Assembly (NCBI GenBank): GCA_017472695.1 | Contig: JAFUOQ010000003.1 | Coordinates: forward strand, 1-64,000 | Origin: Clostridia bacterium | GTDB taxonomy: Bacteria > Bacillota > Clostridia > Oscillospirales > CAG-272 | Direction of reading: 5' to 3' | DNA length: 64,000 nucleotides | Shown here: positions 33,919 through 41,768 of the stretch, one piece after another | Position numbering within the stretch: position 1 is the stretch's first letter | Layout: every line of letters begins with the position of its first letter | Program-made: the position numbers and the translations under genes | The notes under the pieces: generated by a model | Databases searched by the model: none | Told to the model about the DNA's origin: nothing | The model's input: the letters and a program-made list of their open reading frames with translations, nothing else

Positions 33919-34191
33919 TTGCATTAAATCATCCCAATTCGGATTCATTGTGTTGATTAAATCCTCTTTTTTGCGACGCAACAAATTTTTAATTTGTTTT
34001 TCTCGCATGATTGCACTTTTTGCATCTGACGTAGTTTCATAATACACTAATCGGTCAACATTATACCTTTTCGTGAATCCGTCAATCAATTTGTTTTTGT
34101 GCTCATATATTCGTCGCTTTAAATTATTTGTAACACCAGTATATAAAACAGTTTTTGTTTTATTAGTAAGTATATATACATAGTACATCAT
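33916..34191 (-). CDS. GIY-YIG domain nuclease-like protein
   Basis: 91 residues, a stand-alone GIY-YIG domain: YYVYILTNKTKTVLYTGVTN at the N-terminus (the YIG variant reads YTG), the catalytic-type Arg in NNLKRRIYEHK and the Glu in YETTSDAKSAIMREKQIKN. Stand-alone proteins of this size (UPF0213 type) are common in gut bacteria and are thought to be structure-specific nucleases. AAAGGA precedes ATG. It is bracketed by two direct repeats of about 130 bp, which suggests movement as a unit. Confidence 0.88.
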   Translation of the reverse strand: MMYYVYILTNKTKTVLYTGVTNNLKRRIYEHKNKLIDGFTKRYNVDRLVYYETTSDAKSAIMREKQIKNLLRRKKEDLINTMNPNWDDLMQ

Positions 34192-34206
34192 TTTTGTTGT
34201 TCCTTT

Positions 34207-34348
34207 GAGATTCTATCACTTCGCTTCGCTCCGTTCCAGAATGACATTGTTCTCTGTCACCCTGGAGCTTTGCGATAGGGTCTCTTTCAGAATGACATCA
34301 TTCTCTGTCACCCTAGAGCTTTGCGATAGGGTCTCTTTCAGAATGACA
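34207..34348. repeat. Right copy of the repeat flanking the GIY-YIG gene
   Basis: Same sequence and direction as 33789-33918, extended by a third partial subunit (TTTCAGAATGAC). Confidence 0.85.
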
Positions 34349-34356
34349 ATTCTTAT

Positions 34357-35262
34357 TTAAGCTAAATGCTCTCCTAGCCAGCGGAGTTGCTCATGAGTTT
34401 TTGGCGCTATTACCCCCTCTTGGTATGGGGCAACGTTATAGGCAAAGACTCCTCCGCCCTCTCTTACCTTATTTATATAGTCAAGCACCTCTTGGTTGGT
34501 ATAGCGTGGGGTTGGCTCGCCTTCATTTTCGTGCACCCAAAAGTCGTCCATCCAGCAAAGACCAAACCATTGTAGGTCGCCCTCACCTGAAAATCGTCCG
34601 CTTGGATATCTTGTGATATAGTTTTCCTCTCCCGCTTGGTAGTCGGAAATGCCCTTACCCCAATCACAGTCCCATTCCTCTATTCCTTTAAAGTTGAATG
34701 CAACTATTGAGTTTGGATTGCCCGAGCGCAAAGCATTTGCATAGCGCACAAAGTTATAGCTTGTGCCATAGCCCGAGCAAAGCCCCTCTACATAACAGCA
34801 GTCAATCCACCAGCCGTAGATTTTTTTGCCATATCTTTTAGAGATTGCCTCTGCTATGTTATAGCAATATTCTGCATGTGCTTCTCTGTTTGTGTAGGTA
34901 TAGGTTGCCTCTTGCCAAGGCATATCCATACAGCCGTCACCATTGAAATAAAGCATTAGCCTAATGCCGTGTGGCTCGAGGGCATCGGCAAGCTCCATAA
35001 TCAAATCGCGCTTTGATGTATGGTTTGGCAAGATTTCATCAAGCTCGGGGAGTGGAAACGGCACGTGCATCTGGGAATGAGATGCAGTAAAAAACACAAA
35101 TTTTGCACCGCTATCGACAATTTGACTAACAAAAGTATCAAGGTCAAAGTCCTCTACCGCTTGGTGGTAATCCTTTTGTTCTCCATTTTTTGGCAAGGTA
35201 GCAGTTGTCCAGTGGCAAAAAAGACCAAAGCCTGCTTTATAAAACCAATCTGTTCTTTGCAT
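34357..35262 (-). CDS. GH29-like alpha-L-fucosidase family protein
   Basis: 301 residues, no signal peptide. N-terminal WFYKAGFGLFCHWT is the family opening (GLF(I)HWG-like). A probable nucleophile Asp is in GWWIDCCY (about 150). Only the catalytic barrel is present; the C-terminal beta domain of larger GH29 enzymes is missing. Likely acts on short fucosylated or related sugars in the cytoplasm. Third gene of the leftward isomerase-GH30-GH29 operon, 70 bp behind GH30. GGAG precedes ATG. Confidence 0.75.
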   Translation of the reverse strand: MQRTDWFYKAGFGLFCHWTTATLPKNGEQKDYHQAVEDFDLDTFVSQIVDSGAKFVFFTASHSQMHVPFPLPELDEILPNHTSKRDLIMELADALEPHGIRLMLYFNGDGCMDMPWQEATYTYTNREAHAEYCYNIAEAISKRYGKKIYGWWIDCCYVEGLCSGYGTSYNFVRYANALRSGNPNSIVAFNFKGIEEWDCDWGKGISDYQAGEENYITRYPSGRFSGEGDLQWFGLCWMDDFWVHENEGEPTPRYTNQEVLDYINKVREGGGVFAYNVAPYQEGVIAPKTHEQLRWLGEHLA

Positions 35263-35286
35263 ATTTTCTCCGTTTCTGTTTTAATA

Positions 35287-35315
35287 CGGACAGTCTAGGA
35301 CGCCTGTCCCTACAG
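35287..35315. repeat. Small hairpin repeat related to family R3
   Basis: GGACAG/CTGTCC stem followed by CTACA, in the gap between the GH30 and GH29-like genes. The stem-plus-CTACA end matches copies at 37908, 41381, 42041 and 44575. Confidence 0.45.
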
Positions 35316-35331
35316 TTGTTGATTTTCTAAA

Positions 35332-36603
35332 TTAGTCAATTACAATTGTGTTAATAGACTCGGCTGGCAGAGCGTATGCTTTGCCCTCTATTTCTATTGC
35401 TTTGTCAGCCTTATATGGGTTAGAGACAACGACAATTTTTTCGCCATTTGGGTTTTCAAAGCCTACGCACATACTGCTAAACTCGCCATTTATACGTATG
35501 TAGTGTGCGCCACGCTTTACAAAGTGAGCAAAGTGCTTCATTAGGTAAAATTCAGGGGTGTAGTTTGGCTTGCCATCAACCACGTGCATAAGTGAATTTT
35601 GACACCATCCCCATGTGCTTGAGGAGTCTCCCTCTAATGCTATATTCCAATATACATAAGCTGATGCACCGTGTCTAAAATATTGGCGCATAAGCTCAAA
35701 AATGTACATCATATGCTCCCAAGAGTTCTCGCCTCCACCACATTCACTCTCTGTTTGAACAATTTCAAGCTCAGGGTAGTCGTCGCGTGTTTGGTCAAGT
35801 GCGTACTTGCCTGCCCATTGGTAGCCAACGCCCTTGATGTATTTTCTCGCCTTCTCGTCTTGCATTGCATAGCCTAGGTAGTTGTGGTATCTTGTATAAA
35901 ATTTGCGATGGTCTCCCTCTGGTCCGTTTATTGTGCCAAAGAAGATATCAACGCCTGTGCCCTCAAGGGCTGGTCCTAGGTAGCCACCGATAAAGTCAGC
36001 CATCTTCTCGCCAGTCCAAACACAGGATGGAAAAACTTGGTTTGAGCAAGGCTCGTTTTGTGGATGAATATGTACAAGGGGTACACCATTTTCCTTATAA
36101 GCCTCTACATATTTTTTAAAATAAAGGGCATAAGCCTTGTAGTTTTCAGGGGTTGGATTAAATACTCCATTTGAGTATGTCTTTTTGGTCTTAAGCCATA
36201 GTGGTGGACACCAAGGAGATGCAAACATTTGCATATCTGGCTGACGCTTAACTCCTTCTTTTATGAGTGGCAAAAGTAGATTTTTGTCGCGTTCTATCGA
36301 GAAGCTTTTCATCTCGTAATCGCCATCTGTTTCATTATATGAATAAAAATCAAGTGAAAAATCGCTAGCGCCTATTGGTGTACGGCAGTAGTTAAAGTTA
36401 CATTTGTCAGAGTCAAAAAGCTCGTTTAAAAACTTCTCTTTTTCCTTTGGGTCAAGGCTGTTTAGCGCCTTTGCGCCAAGCTCACTAAAGCAAGTGCCAA
36501 AGCCACGAATTTTTTGCTTTTTCTCGCCAAAGGTTAGTTTAATTCCCGCATCAGCTTTCTTGCCGTTTAGCCATCTATTTTCTTTAGTAGTTGAAATAAT
36601 CAT
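35332..36603 (-). CDS. GH30 family glycoside hydrolase
   Basis: 423 residues, no signal peptide, so cytoplasmic. Acid/base Glu in HPQNEPCSNQ (about 184), nucleophile Glu in VQTESECGGGENS (about 286), and a C-terminal beta domain ending LPAESINTIVID. The family includes beta-glucosylceramidases, beta-1,6-glucanases and beta-xylosidases; the tail suggests beta-glucosidase or glucanase rather than xylanase. It follows the isomerase gene by 2 bp. AAGGAAG precedes ATG. Confidence 0.9.
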   Translation of the reverse strand: MIISTTKENRWLNGKKADAGIKLTFGEKKQKIRGFGTCFSELGAKALNSLDPKEKEKFLNELFDSDKCNFNYCRTPIGASDFSLDFYSYNETDGDYEMKSFSIERDKNLLLPLIKEGVKRQPDMQMFASPWCPPLWLKTKKTYSNGVFNPTPENYKAYALYFKKYVEAYKENGVPLVHIHPQNEPCSNQVFPSCVWTGEKMADFIGGYLGPALEGTGVDIFFGTINGPEGDHRKFYTRYHNYLGYAMQDEKARKYIKGVGYQWAGKYALDQTRDDYPELEIVQTESECGGGENSWEHMMYIFELMRQYFRHGASAYVYWNIALEGDSSSTWGWCQNSLMHVVDGKPNYTPEFYLMKHFAHFVKRGAHYIRINGEFSSMCVGFENPNGEKIVVVSNPYKADKAIEIEGKAYALPAESINTIVID

Positions 36604-36605
36604 AA

Positions 36606-37466
36606 TTATACTTCCTTTATAAGCTGTTCTAGTCTTCTTGCGCTCTTGGCAAGCTCACAAACGCCCTCGAAAACGTTTTCCTTGTTATATGCACCTAAAT
36701 ATTGGTCGGCTTCAAGAGTTAGTTCTCCTTGATAGTCGATGTCCTTTAGTGCCTTTGCAATGGCATTAAAGTCTATGTCCATTGAAAATGGGATTTGGTG
36801 GCTATCGTGTAGGCAGTCATTATCGTGAATGTGTAGTGCCTGCAATCTAGAACCGAGTGCGCGTATCATATTTGGTGCACCATCGCCCGAACCACGCATT
36901 TCCGCGTGTCCAAGATCTAGGCAAGCAACAAAATATGGGTCGTTCACTAAATCTATATGGTCGCAAAAGCTTTTAGATGTTGAGCAAGCAGCGGGCGAGC
37001 TTTGGTGCTCTCCATTACCCCAGTTCCACATATTCTCTGTCGCAATTTTCACATCGTGCTCCTTGGCAAATGGTAAAAGCTCGTTATACATTTGAGCATT
37101 TTGTTCAGCATTTGAATTGTTGTCTGGATGAACGATACAGATTTTTCCACCAGCAATAGCAGTACATTCAATTGCGCGCTTTAGGTAGTCCATACCGACC
37201 ACACGGCTTGGAAATGGTGCGTGGGATTGGTTACACTCAATGCCACACTCGTCGGCCACGTGGCGTAATTTTTGCGCAAAAGCTCTCCACTCTTTTCCAT
37301 TTAGTGGATGGCTGCTTTCTATAATTGTCATGTCGCGCCAATCGATGCGCACCATTTCAAACATTGAAAAGTCCCAGCAGTCAAACCCTGCCTTGGCTAA
37401 AAGCTCAATCGCCTTTTCTTCTCCTACGTGTCTTGAAGTTGAGTGAATTTCAGTAGATATTTTCAT
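36606..37466 (-). CDS. Sugar phosphate isomerase/epimerase (TIM barrel)
   Basis: 286 residues of the xylose-isomerase-like AP2Ec fold. Metal-ligand residues are in KIATENMWNWG (E), FVACLDLGHAEM (D, H), LHIHDN (H, D) and ELTLEADQY (E). It may interconvert keto and aldo sugars or epimerise a product of the GH30/GH29 enzymes. First gene of the operon, just downstream of the operator. Confidence 0.88.
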   Translation of the reverse strand: MKISTEIHSTSRHVGEEKAIELLAKAGFDCWDFSMFEMVRIDWRDMTIIESSHPLNGKEWRAFAQKLRHVADECGIECNQSHAPFPSRVVGMDYLKRAIECTAIAGGKICIVHPDNNSNAEQNAQMYNELLPFAKEHDVKIATENMWNWGNGEHQSSPAACSTSKSFCDHIDLVNDPYFVACLDLGHAEMRGSGDGAPNMIRALGSRLQALHIHDNDCLHDSHQIPFSMDIDFNAIAKALKDIDYQGELTLEADQYLGAYNKENVFEGVCELAKSARRLEQLIKEV

Positions 37467-37500
37467 ATTAACCTCGTTTTTATGCCACCTCGAGCAAAAT

Positions 37501-37549
37501 ATGTAACAAGTTACATATAAATTGTAGCATAGATGTTAATTTTTATCAA
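37501..37549 (-). promoter_or_regulatory. Promoter and palindromic operator of the sugar operon
   Basis: Minus strand TTGATA (37549-37544), a 17-nt spacer and TACAAT (37526-37521). Immediately downstream, at the expected start of transcription, lies the perfect 16-bp palindrome ATGTAACTTGTTACAT (37516-37501). A repressor bound here would block initiation. Confidence 0.8.
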
Positions 37550-37593
37550 TAGGAAATAATGAATTTTAAAAATAAGAATTTTGAAAAAAGCTA

Positions 37594-37622
37594 TTGACAA
37601 TTTAAAATTTATGTGGTAATAT
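37594..37622 (+). promoter_or_regulatory. Consensus promoter of tRNA-Arg
   Basis: TTGACA (37594-37599), a 17-nt spacer and TAATAT (37617-37622). Confidence 0.9.
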
Positions 37623-37646
37623 ATTAGACGCACTTAGCAAATAGAC

Positions 37647-37722
37647 GCGCCCGTAGCTCAGCGGATAGAGTGCCCGGCTACGAACCGGTAGGTCGCAGGT
37701 TCGAATCCTGCCGGGCGCGCCA
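37647..37722 (+). tRNA. tRNA-Arg (ACG)
   Basis: Acceptor GCGCCCG pairs with CGGGCGC; D arm TAGCTCAGCGGATAGAG; anticodon loop CTACGAA gives anticodon ACG (read as ICG after editing); T arm GCAGG-TTCGAAT-CCTGC; CCA encoded. 76 nt. Confidence 0.97.
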
Positions 37723-37724
37723 AC

Positions 37725-37758
37725 AAAAAGACAGTACCATTTCGGTACTGTCTTTTTT
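37725..37758 (+). terminator. Terminator of tRNA-Arg
   Basis: 11-bp stem AAGACAGTACC/GGTACTGTCTT with a 5-nt loop and a T-run. Confidence 0.93.
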
Positions 37759-37774
37759 GTTCGTTGGCGTGCTC

Positions 37775-37934
37775 GGTGTATTCGACCTGTCTTCAAGGCT
37801 TTGCCTTGAATTAGGTTCGCAAGCTTGACGAAAGGCGTCTGCAAGCTCGCTTGTAAGCGCCTCGGCAATGCTCATTGCGCTAGCAATGTATCCTGCCTTG
37901 GTTTTTACGGGAGGAGCAAGCCCCTCCCCTACAT
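37775..37934 (+). repeat. Hairpin array after tRNA-Arg, with repeat R3
   Basis: Hairpins TTCAAGGC/GCCTTGAA (37792-37810), CAAGC/GCTTG inside AGGCG/CGCCT (37832-37862) and GCAAT/ATTGC (37865-37878), then the R3 repeat CGGGAGGAGCAAGCCCCTCC (37909 onwards) ending CTACAT. It resembles the arrays around tRNA-Ser. No coding sequence is supported between 37759 and 38032. Confidence 0.6.
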
Positions 37935-38032
37935 TTTTTGTCTATGTTTTGCGACATGATAAATGTCAGCATTGACTTTTTCGCCACTGCCATTTATAAT
38001 GAAATTAAAGGCAGTTGAAATGAGGTGCGATT

Positions 38033-39304
38033 GTGAGTTGCGTTAAAATAAATTATGCTTTAAAGGATGATAAAATTGTTAGCATTTTAGATATTCCATT
38101 GGAAGAACGTGGACTGAAATGCAATTGCGTGTGCCCTGTCTGCCATGAAAAATTGTCTGCCAAGCTTGGCGCAAAAAATCAACATCATTTTGCACACTCC
38201 ACCAACTCCAACTGCGACCCAAACTATGCCACGCAAACTGCACTACATTTGTTAGCAAAAGAAATTATTGATGAAGAAAAAACAATGAAATTTCCACCGT
38301 ATTTCATTGACTTTTCTGAAACAAATATCTATAAAACCTTAAATCTTGAAGATAAAATACGTTTCAAACAAAAGTTTACCGAGCCATATGAAATTATTGA
38401 ATCAAAAAAAGTAATATTTGATTCGGTTTTTTTAGAAAAGAAAGTGTCTTCTATTACTCCCGACATAATCGGAACAGTTAATAACAAACATTGCCTTATC
38501 GAAATTGCCGTTACTCATTTTGTAGATGAAGAAAAGGAAACAAAAGTCCGTGATCTAAATTTGCCTATGATCGAAATTGATTTGAACAACTGCATAAAAA
38601 ATCCACTTAATATACAAGATTTGAAGAACAAAATCATTTTTGATATTGACTGCAAAAAATGGATATTTAACCCGCGAATTCCTTTTGAAATTCACAAGGC
38701 GGATAAATATTTTAAATCTCAAATTGAAGAAATTCAAGCTGTTGAAAAAGAAGAATTTGAATCTCAATGTAAAGTTTATAGTGAGGCAATTACCTCTAAA
38801 CGTGACAATTTTTCGATTGTAAAATTGTATGATAATCTATATTTCGACAAAGATTCTCCATTCTATAAAAAATATCAAGTGCCTCCATTTTTCTTGGATA
38901 TTCCTATTGAAGGCGAAACTATCATTCATTGTGATAGACGAAAATGGCAGTTATTCGTTTTTATGAACGCAAGAGCAAATGACTCTATTGATTTTAAAAT
39001 TTTAGAAAATCTTTTTGTTCACAATATAAATGTAACTTTTTCTCCACCTAATACTTATCCAAATCTCAAAATGGTACTCAAAAAATTTCTTTTCCATCTT
39101 CACTGTCTTTGTCTTATAGAATATCATTGCGATGGAATATTTGATCCAAACAGTTATATTTTAAAAAAATCTAGCGGTTTCGTTGCTCCAACAAATTCTT
39201 ATGCAAAAAAATTGAAAAGTATTATTGAAAGTTCAGACCCTTGCTCTTTAGAAACTGCCAAAAAAGTTGAAGCTTTGCTATCTAAACAATATTTCAAAAG
39301 ATAA
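38033..39304 (+). CDS. CoiA-like competence/nuclease family protein
   Basis: 423 residues from GTG 38033 (GAGGTG 6 nt upstream). The N-terminal zinc-binding segment CNCVCPVCHEKLSAKLG with HHFAHS (about 29-55) is the CoiA hallmark. The central TPDIIGTVNNKHCLIEIAVT (about 142-161) fits a PD-(D/E)XK nuclease core. CoiA helps recombination of incoming DNA in competent streptococci, but stand-alone relatives are widespread. The C-terminal half has no match I can name. The gene is AT-rich compared with its neighbours, sits alone behind tRNA-Arg and a hairpin array, and so may be recently acquired. Confidence 0.78.
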   Translation: MSCVKINYALKDDKIVSILDIPLEERGLKCNCVCPVCHEKLSAKLGAKNQHHFAHSTNSNCDPNYATQTALHLLAKEIIDEEKTMKFPPYFIDFSETNIYKTLNLEDKIRFKQKFTEPYEIIESKKVIFDSVFLEKKVSSITPDIIGTVNNKHCLIEIAVTHFVDEEKETKVRDLNLPMIEIDLNNCIKNPLNIQDLKNKIIFDIDCKKWIFNPRIPFEIHKADKYFKSQIEEIQAVEKEEFESQCKVYSEAITSKRDNFSIVKLYDNLYFDKDSPFYKKYQVPPFFLDIPIEGETIIHCDRRKWQLFVFMNARANDSIDFKILENLFVHNINVTFSPPNTYPNLKMVLKKFLFHLHCLCLIEYHCDGIFDPNSYILKKSSGFVAPTNSYAKKLKSIIESSDPCSLETAKKVEALLSKQYFKR

Positions 39305-39331
39305 AAAGACACCATTATGGTGTCTTTTTAT
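39303..39331. terminator. Bidirectional terminator
   Basis: AAAAAGACACC/GGTGTCTTTTT with a 5-nt loop between the convergent CoiA-like and EamA genes. Confidence 0.9.
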
Positions 39332-40232
39332 CTTTTCTCGGTATTTGTGAAAGGAGCACGGCAATTAGCATAAGAATGCAGCCTATTAATACTCTACCGG
39401 TCGGAAGTGTTTTTTCAAATATACATTCAAATATGGTGGCAAATAGTCCCTCAAGAGCAAAAATTAGTGAAGCTACCGCTGGGGCGGTGTGCTTTTGTCC
39501 TATGTTTTGGAGTGTATAGGCGGCGCCTGCCGACATAACACCACAATATAAAATTGGCACGATATTATTTGTAATTCCTTGCCAATTTAGGTTGCCAAAG
39601 ATAAGCCCTAATGTTAAGCAAATTGCCCCTGCCGCAAAAAACTGTGTGCAGGAGAATTTAAGTGTGCTTACCTTGTTTCCAACCCTATCAACAAAAATCA
39701 TTTGTGAAGAAAAGCCAAACGCGCAAAGAAGCACAAGTAAGTCGCCTAGCTCGATTCTAAAGTCCTCTGTTATTGAGAGAAAATAAAGTCCTAAAAGTGA
39801 AATTGGGATTGCAATCCAAACAAAAATAGATGGCTTTTGCTTGAATATAATTAGCATAGCCACAGGCAAAATAATCAAGTAAAAGCCTGTTATAAACCCT
39901 GCCTTGCCACTTTCTCCTGTTAGCTGTATGCCCGCCTGCTGTAAAACGGCAGAAATAGCAAGGAGTGCGCCAGAAATTGCGCCAAATATAAGTGTGCGCT
40001 TTAATTTTGGTTTCTTTTCTTCCCTTGGTAGTCCCTTTTCACGTTCAAAAATAAATATAACCGGTATTAAGATAATACCACCTATTATAAACCTAATACC
40101 ATTGAATGAAAAGTTATCTATATTGGCAGTATCTCTACCAACTATGTCCTGAAACGGAAAGCCCGAGCCCCATATAATTGCCGTCAAAAGACAAATGAGT
40201 GGACCTAATAATTTAAATTTTTTCTTTTGCAT
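39315..40232 (-). CDS. EamA/DMT superfamily transporter
   Basis: 305 residues with ten predicted membrane helices in two EamA repeats (about 10-150 and 160-300). The first has the typical opening ICLLTAIIWGSGFPF, and the second repeat ends EGLFATIFECIFEKTLPTGR, the conserved motif before the last helix. These are exporters or uptake carriers of metabolites and amino acids; substrate not predictable. It starts 3 bp after dusB ends and is probably cotranscribed with it. Confidence 0.9.
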   Translation of the reverse strand: MQKKKFKLLGPLICLLTAIIWGSGFPFQDIVGRDTANIDNFSFNGIRFIIGGIILIPVIFIFEREKGLPREEKKPKLKRTLIFGAISGALLAISAVLQQAGIQLTGESGKAGFITGFYLIILPVAMLIIFKQKPSIFVWIAIPISLLGLYFLSITEDFRIELGDLLVLLCAFGFSSQMIFVDRVGNKVSTLKFSCTQFFAAGAICLTLGLIFGNLNWQGITNNIVPILYCGVMSAGAAYTLQNIGQKHTAPAVASLIFALEGLFATIFECIFEKTLPTGRVLIGCILMLIAVLLSQIPRKDKKTP

Positions 40233-40235
40233 ATA

Positions 40236-41213
40236 TTAATCCAGTGCACTATAATAATCGTTCAATATTTCTTCAACCTCTTTGTAGGTTAGTGCGTGGT
40301 TAATTGCAACACGCACAGGGGCGTTGCCCTTTAGCCCCCTTAGGTACCAGCTGATGTGCTTGCGCGCCTCAGGAATGGCGGTTTTTTCGCCCTTTTCCTC
40401 GACCATTAGACGAGTGTGGTATAGGGCTAGATTGATTTTTTCTTTTGCAGTTGGTGAAATGTAACTTTCACCTTGCATTTTCGCTTTTATTTCTTTAAAA
40501 ATAAATGGGTTGCCTAGAGCGCCTCTGCCTATCATTACAGAGTCAACTCCTGTTTTCTCTATCATTCTGATTGCATCATTGGCTGAATTAATATCGCCAT
40601 TGCCGATAACAGGAATTTTAACCGCTTTCTTTACCGCTTTTATGTAGTCCCAATTTGCGCTTGGCTCATACATTTGTGCGCGTGTGCGACCGTGAATTGC
40701 AATAGCCGACGCGCCGGAGTCCTCTGCCATTTTAGCAAACTCGACACAGTTTATGCTCTCTTTGTCCCACCCTGCACGGAATTTAACCGTAACCGGAGCA
40801 TTTGAGGCTTTTACGCACTCTTTTATAATTTCGGATGCTAAATCTATGTCACGCATAAGTGCCGAGCCATCTCCTGCCGACACTATTTTTTTGACAGGGC
40901 AGCCCATATTTATATCAATTGTTTCGGGCAAAATTTTACTTTTTGTGTGCTCGTATAGACCTCGCGACAAAAGATATGATGCGTTTGCCATACACCTTGG
41001 CTCGTGTCCAAAAATTTGAATACCTATTGGAGTGTCATCTTCTCTAATTTCAGCAAGAGTGCCTGTTTTTTTATCATTAAATTCCATAGCCTTGGCGCTA
41101 ACCATTTCGCTAACGCAAAAATCAGCACCATATTCTCTCGCTATTTTTCTAAATGCGTAGTCGGTTACTCCTGCCATCGGGGCAAGAATTATTTTATTTT
41201 TGAAATCTATCAT
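40236..41213 (-). CDS. dusB: tRNA-dihydrouridine synthase
   Basis: Reduces uridine in the tRNA D loop using FMN. 325 residues, a TIM barrel plus helical tRNA-binding domain. N-terminal LAPMAGVTDYAFR, catalytic Cys in INMGCPVKKIVSAGDGSAL (about 104), VKFRAGWD (about 148) and GRGALGNPFIF (about 230) are standard; the sequence is nearest the DusB type. AAAGGAG precedes ATG. Its first codons are duplicated 149 bp upstream behind a second, stronger ribosome site (41322-41366). Confidence 0.95.
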   Translation of the reverse strand: MIDFKNKIILAPMAGVTDYAFRKIAREYGADFCVSEMVSAKAMEFNDKKTGTLAEIREDDTPIGIQIFGHEPRCMANASYLLSRGLYEHTKSKILPETIDINMGCPVKKIVSAGDGSALMRDIDLASEIIKECVKASNAPVTVKFRAGWDKESINCVEFAKMAEDSGASAIAIHGRTRAQMYEPSANWDYIKAVKKAVKIPVIGNGDINSANDAIRMIEKTGVDSVMIGRGALGNPFIFKEIKAKMQGESYISPTAKEKINLALYHTRLMVEEKGEKTAIPEARKHISWYLRGLKGNAPVRVAINHALTYKEVEEILNDYYSALD

Positions 41214-41241
41214 TTCTCGCTCCTTTCAGCTTGGGTTACAC

Positions 41242-41316
41242 CTCATCCACCGCTACTAACACTTCTTTTATATTTTTAGTAGTATCTTGCGGTCCCCCTT
41301 CCCCACTGGGGAAGGC
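41242..41316. repeat. Dispersed repeat R1 between two copies of the dusB start
   Basis: Same ends as 1-77 (CTCATCCACCGC ... GGGGAAGGC), with a central hairpin CTACTAA/TTAGTAG. It lies between the working dusB start and a duplicated, truncated dusB start. Confidence 0.8.
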
Positions 41317-41321
41317 TGTGC

Positions 41322-41366
41322 GCCATCGGGGCAAGAATTATTTTATTTTTGAAGTCCATAATCTTA
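41322..41366 (-). pseudogene. Duplicated 5' end of dusB with its own RBS
   Basis: 32 bp (41322-41353) are identical to dusB 41173-41204. On the minus strand the copy reads AAGGAGGTAAGATT, then ATG and codons for MDFKNKIILAPMA, the dusB N-terminus, before running into repeat R1. This strong ribosome site is probably the ancestral one. The copy shows that R1 arrived together with a duplication of the gene start. Confidence 0.8.
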
Positions 41367-41380
41367 CCTCCTTGGAGAGT

Positions 41381-41405
41381 GTGGAGGGCAGACCCCTCCC
41401 CTACA
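41381..41405. repeat. R3-type hairpin repeat
   Basis: GTGGAGGG and CCCTCCCCTACA around a short loop. From here to 41591 there is no supported gene. 41430-41560 holds hairpins (CTTCTTTA/TAAAGAAG at about 41451-41477; CTATC/GATAG at about 41519-41533) in a GC-richer stretch that may be another intergenic element. Confidence 0.5.
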
Positions 41406-41591
41406 GTGTTTAGATAATATTTTAGGCGCACCACAGATAGAGGCGCAGACGCACTTCTTTACCCTTTGGGATTAAAGAAGCAAGTTAGGCTAGGCGCAAC
41501 TGAGAGCCTCAGACGAAGGCTATCTTGACGATAGTCGAGGTTGAGGATTGAGGGGCAACAACGCATAACGTAGCTTATTTAATTCCAAAAT

Positions 41592-41768
41592 TTAGTTCTG
41601 TTTTTGTACAGACTTATACTCATCATAATATTTGTAGTAAGGACATTCTCTGTTCTTTGCTACAAGATAGTCTAAATATTCGTCCTCGTCAAGGTCTATT
41701 TTGCAGACATAATCCTCTATTTCCTCGTCGTAGTCGAAATGTTCACAGCTTTCACAATTTTTTGGCAT
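41592..41768 (-). CDS. Small Cys-containing protein (DUF6472-like)
   Basis: 58 residues: MPKNCESCEHFDYDEEIEDY at the start, then a very acidic middle and a Tyr-rich end (CPYYKYYDEYKSVQKQN). Four Cys (5, 8, 22, 42) could bind zinc. It resembles small uncharacterised clostridial proteins of the DUF6472 type; function unknown. The ATG at 41768 has GGAGGG about 12 nt upstream, supplied by the dispersed repeat that now precedes it. Older copies of the same start lie upstream at 84-bp intervals. Confidence 0.72.
   Translation of the reverse strand: MPKNCESCEHFDYDEEIEDYVCKIDLDEDEYLDYLVAKNRECPYYKYYDEYKSVQKQN

Noticed and set aside
37602-37875. Leftward ORFs over tRNA-Arg
   Set aside because: These are antisense translations of the tRNA, a well-known artefact.
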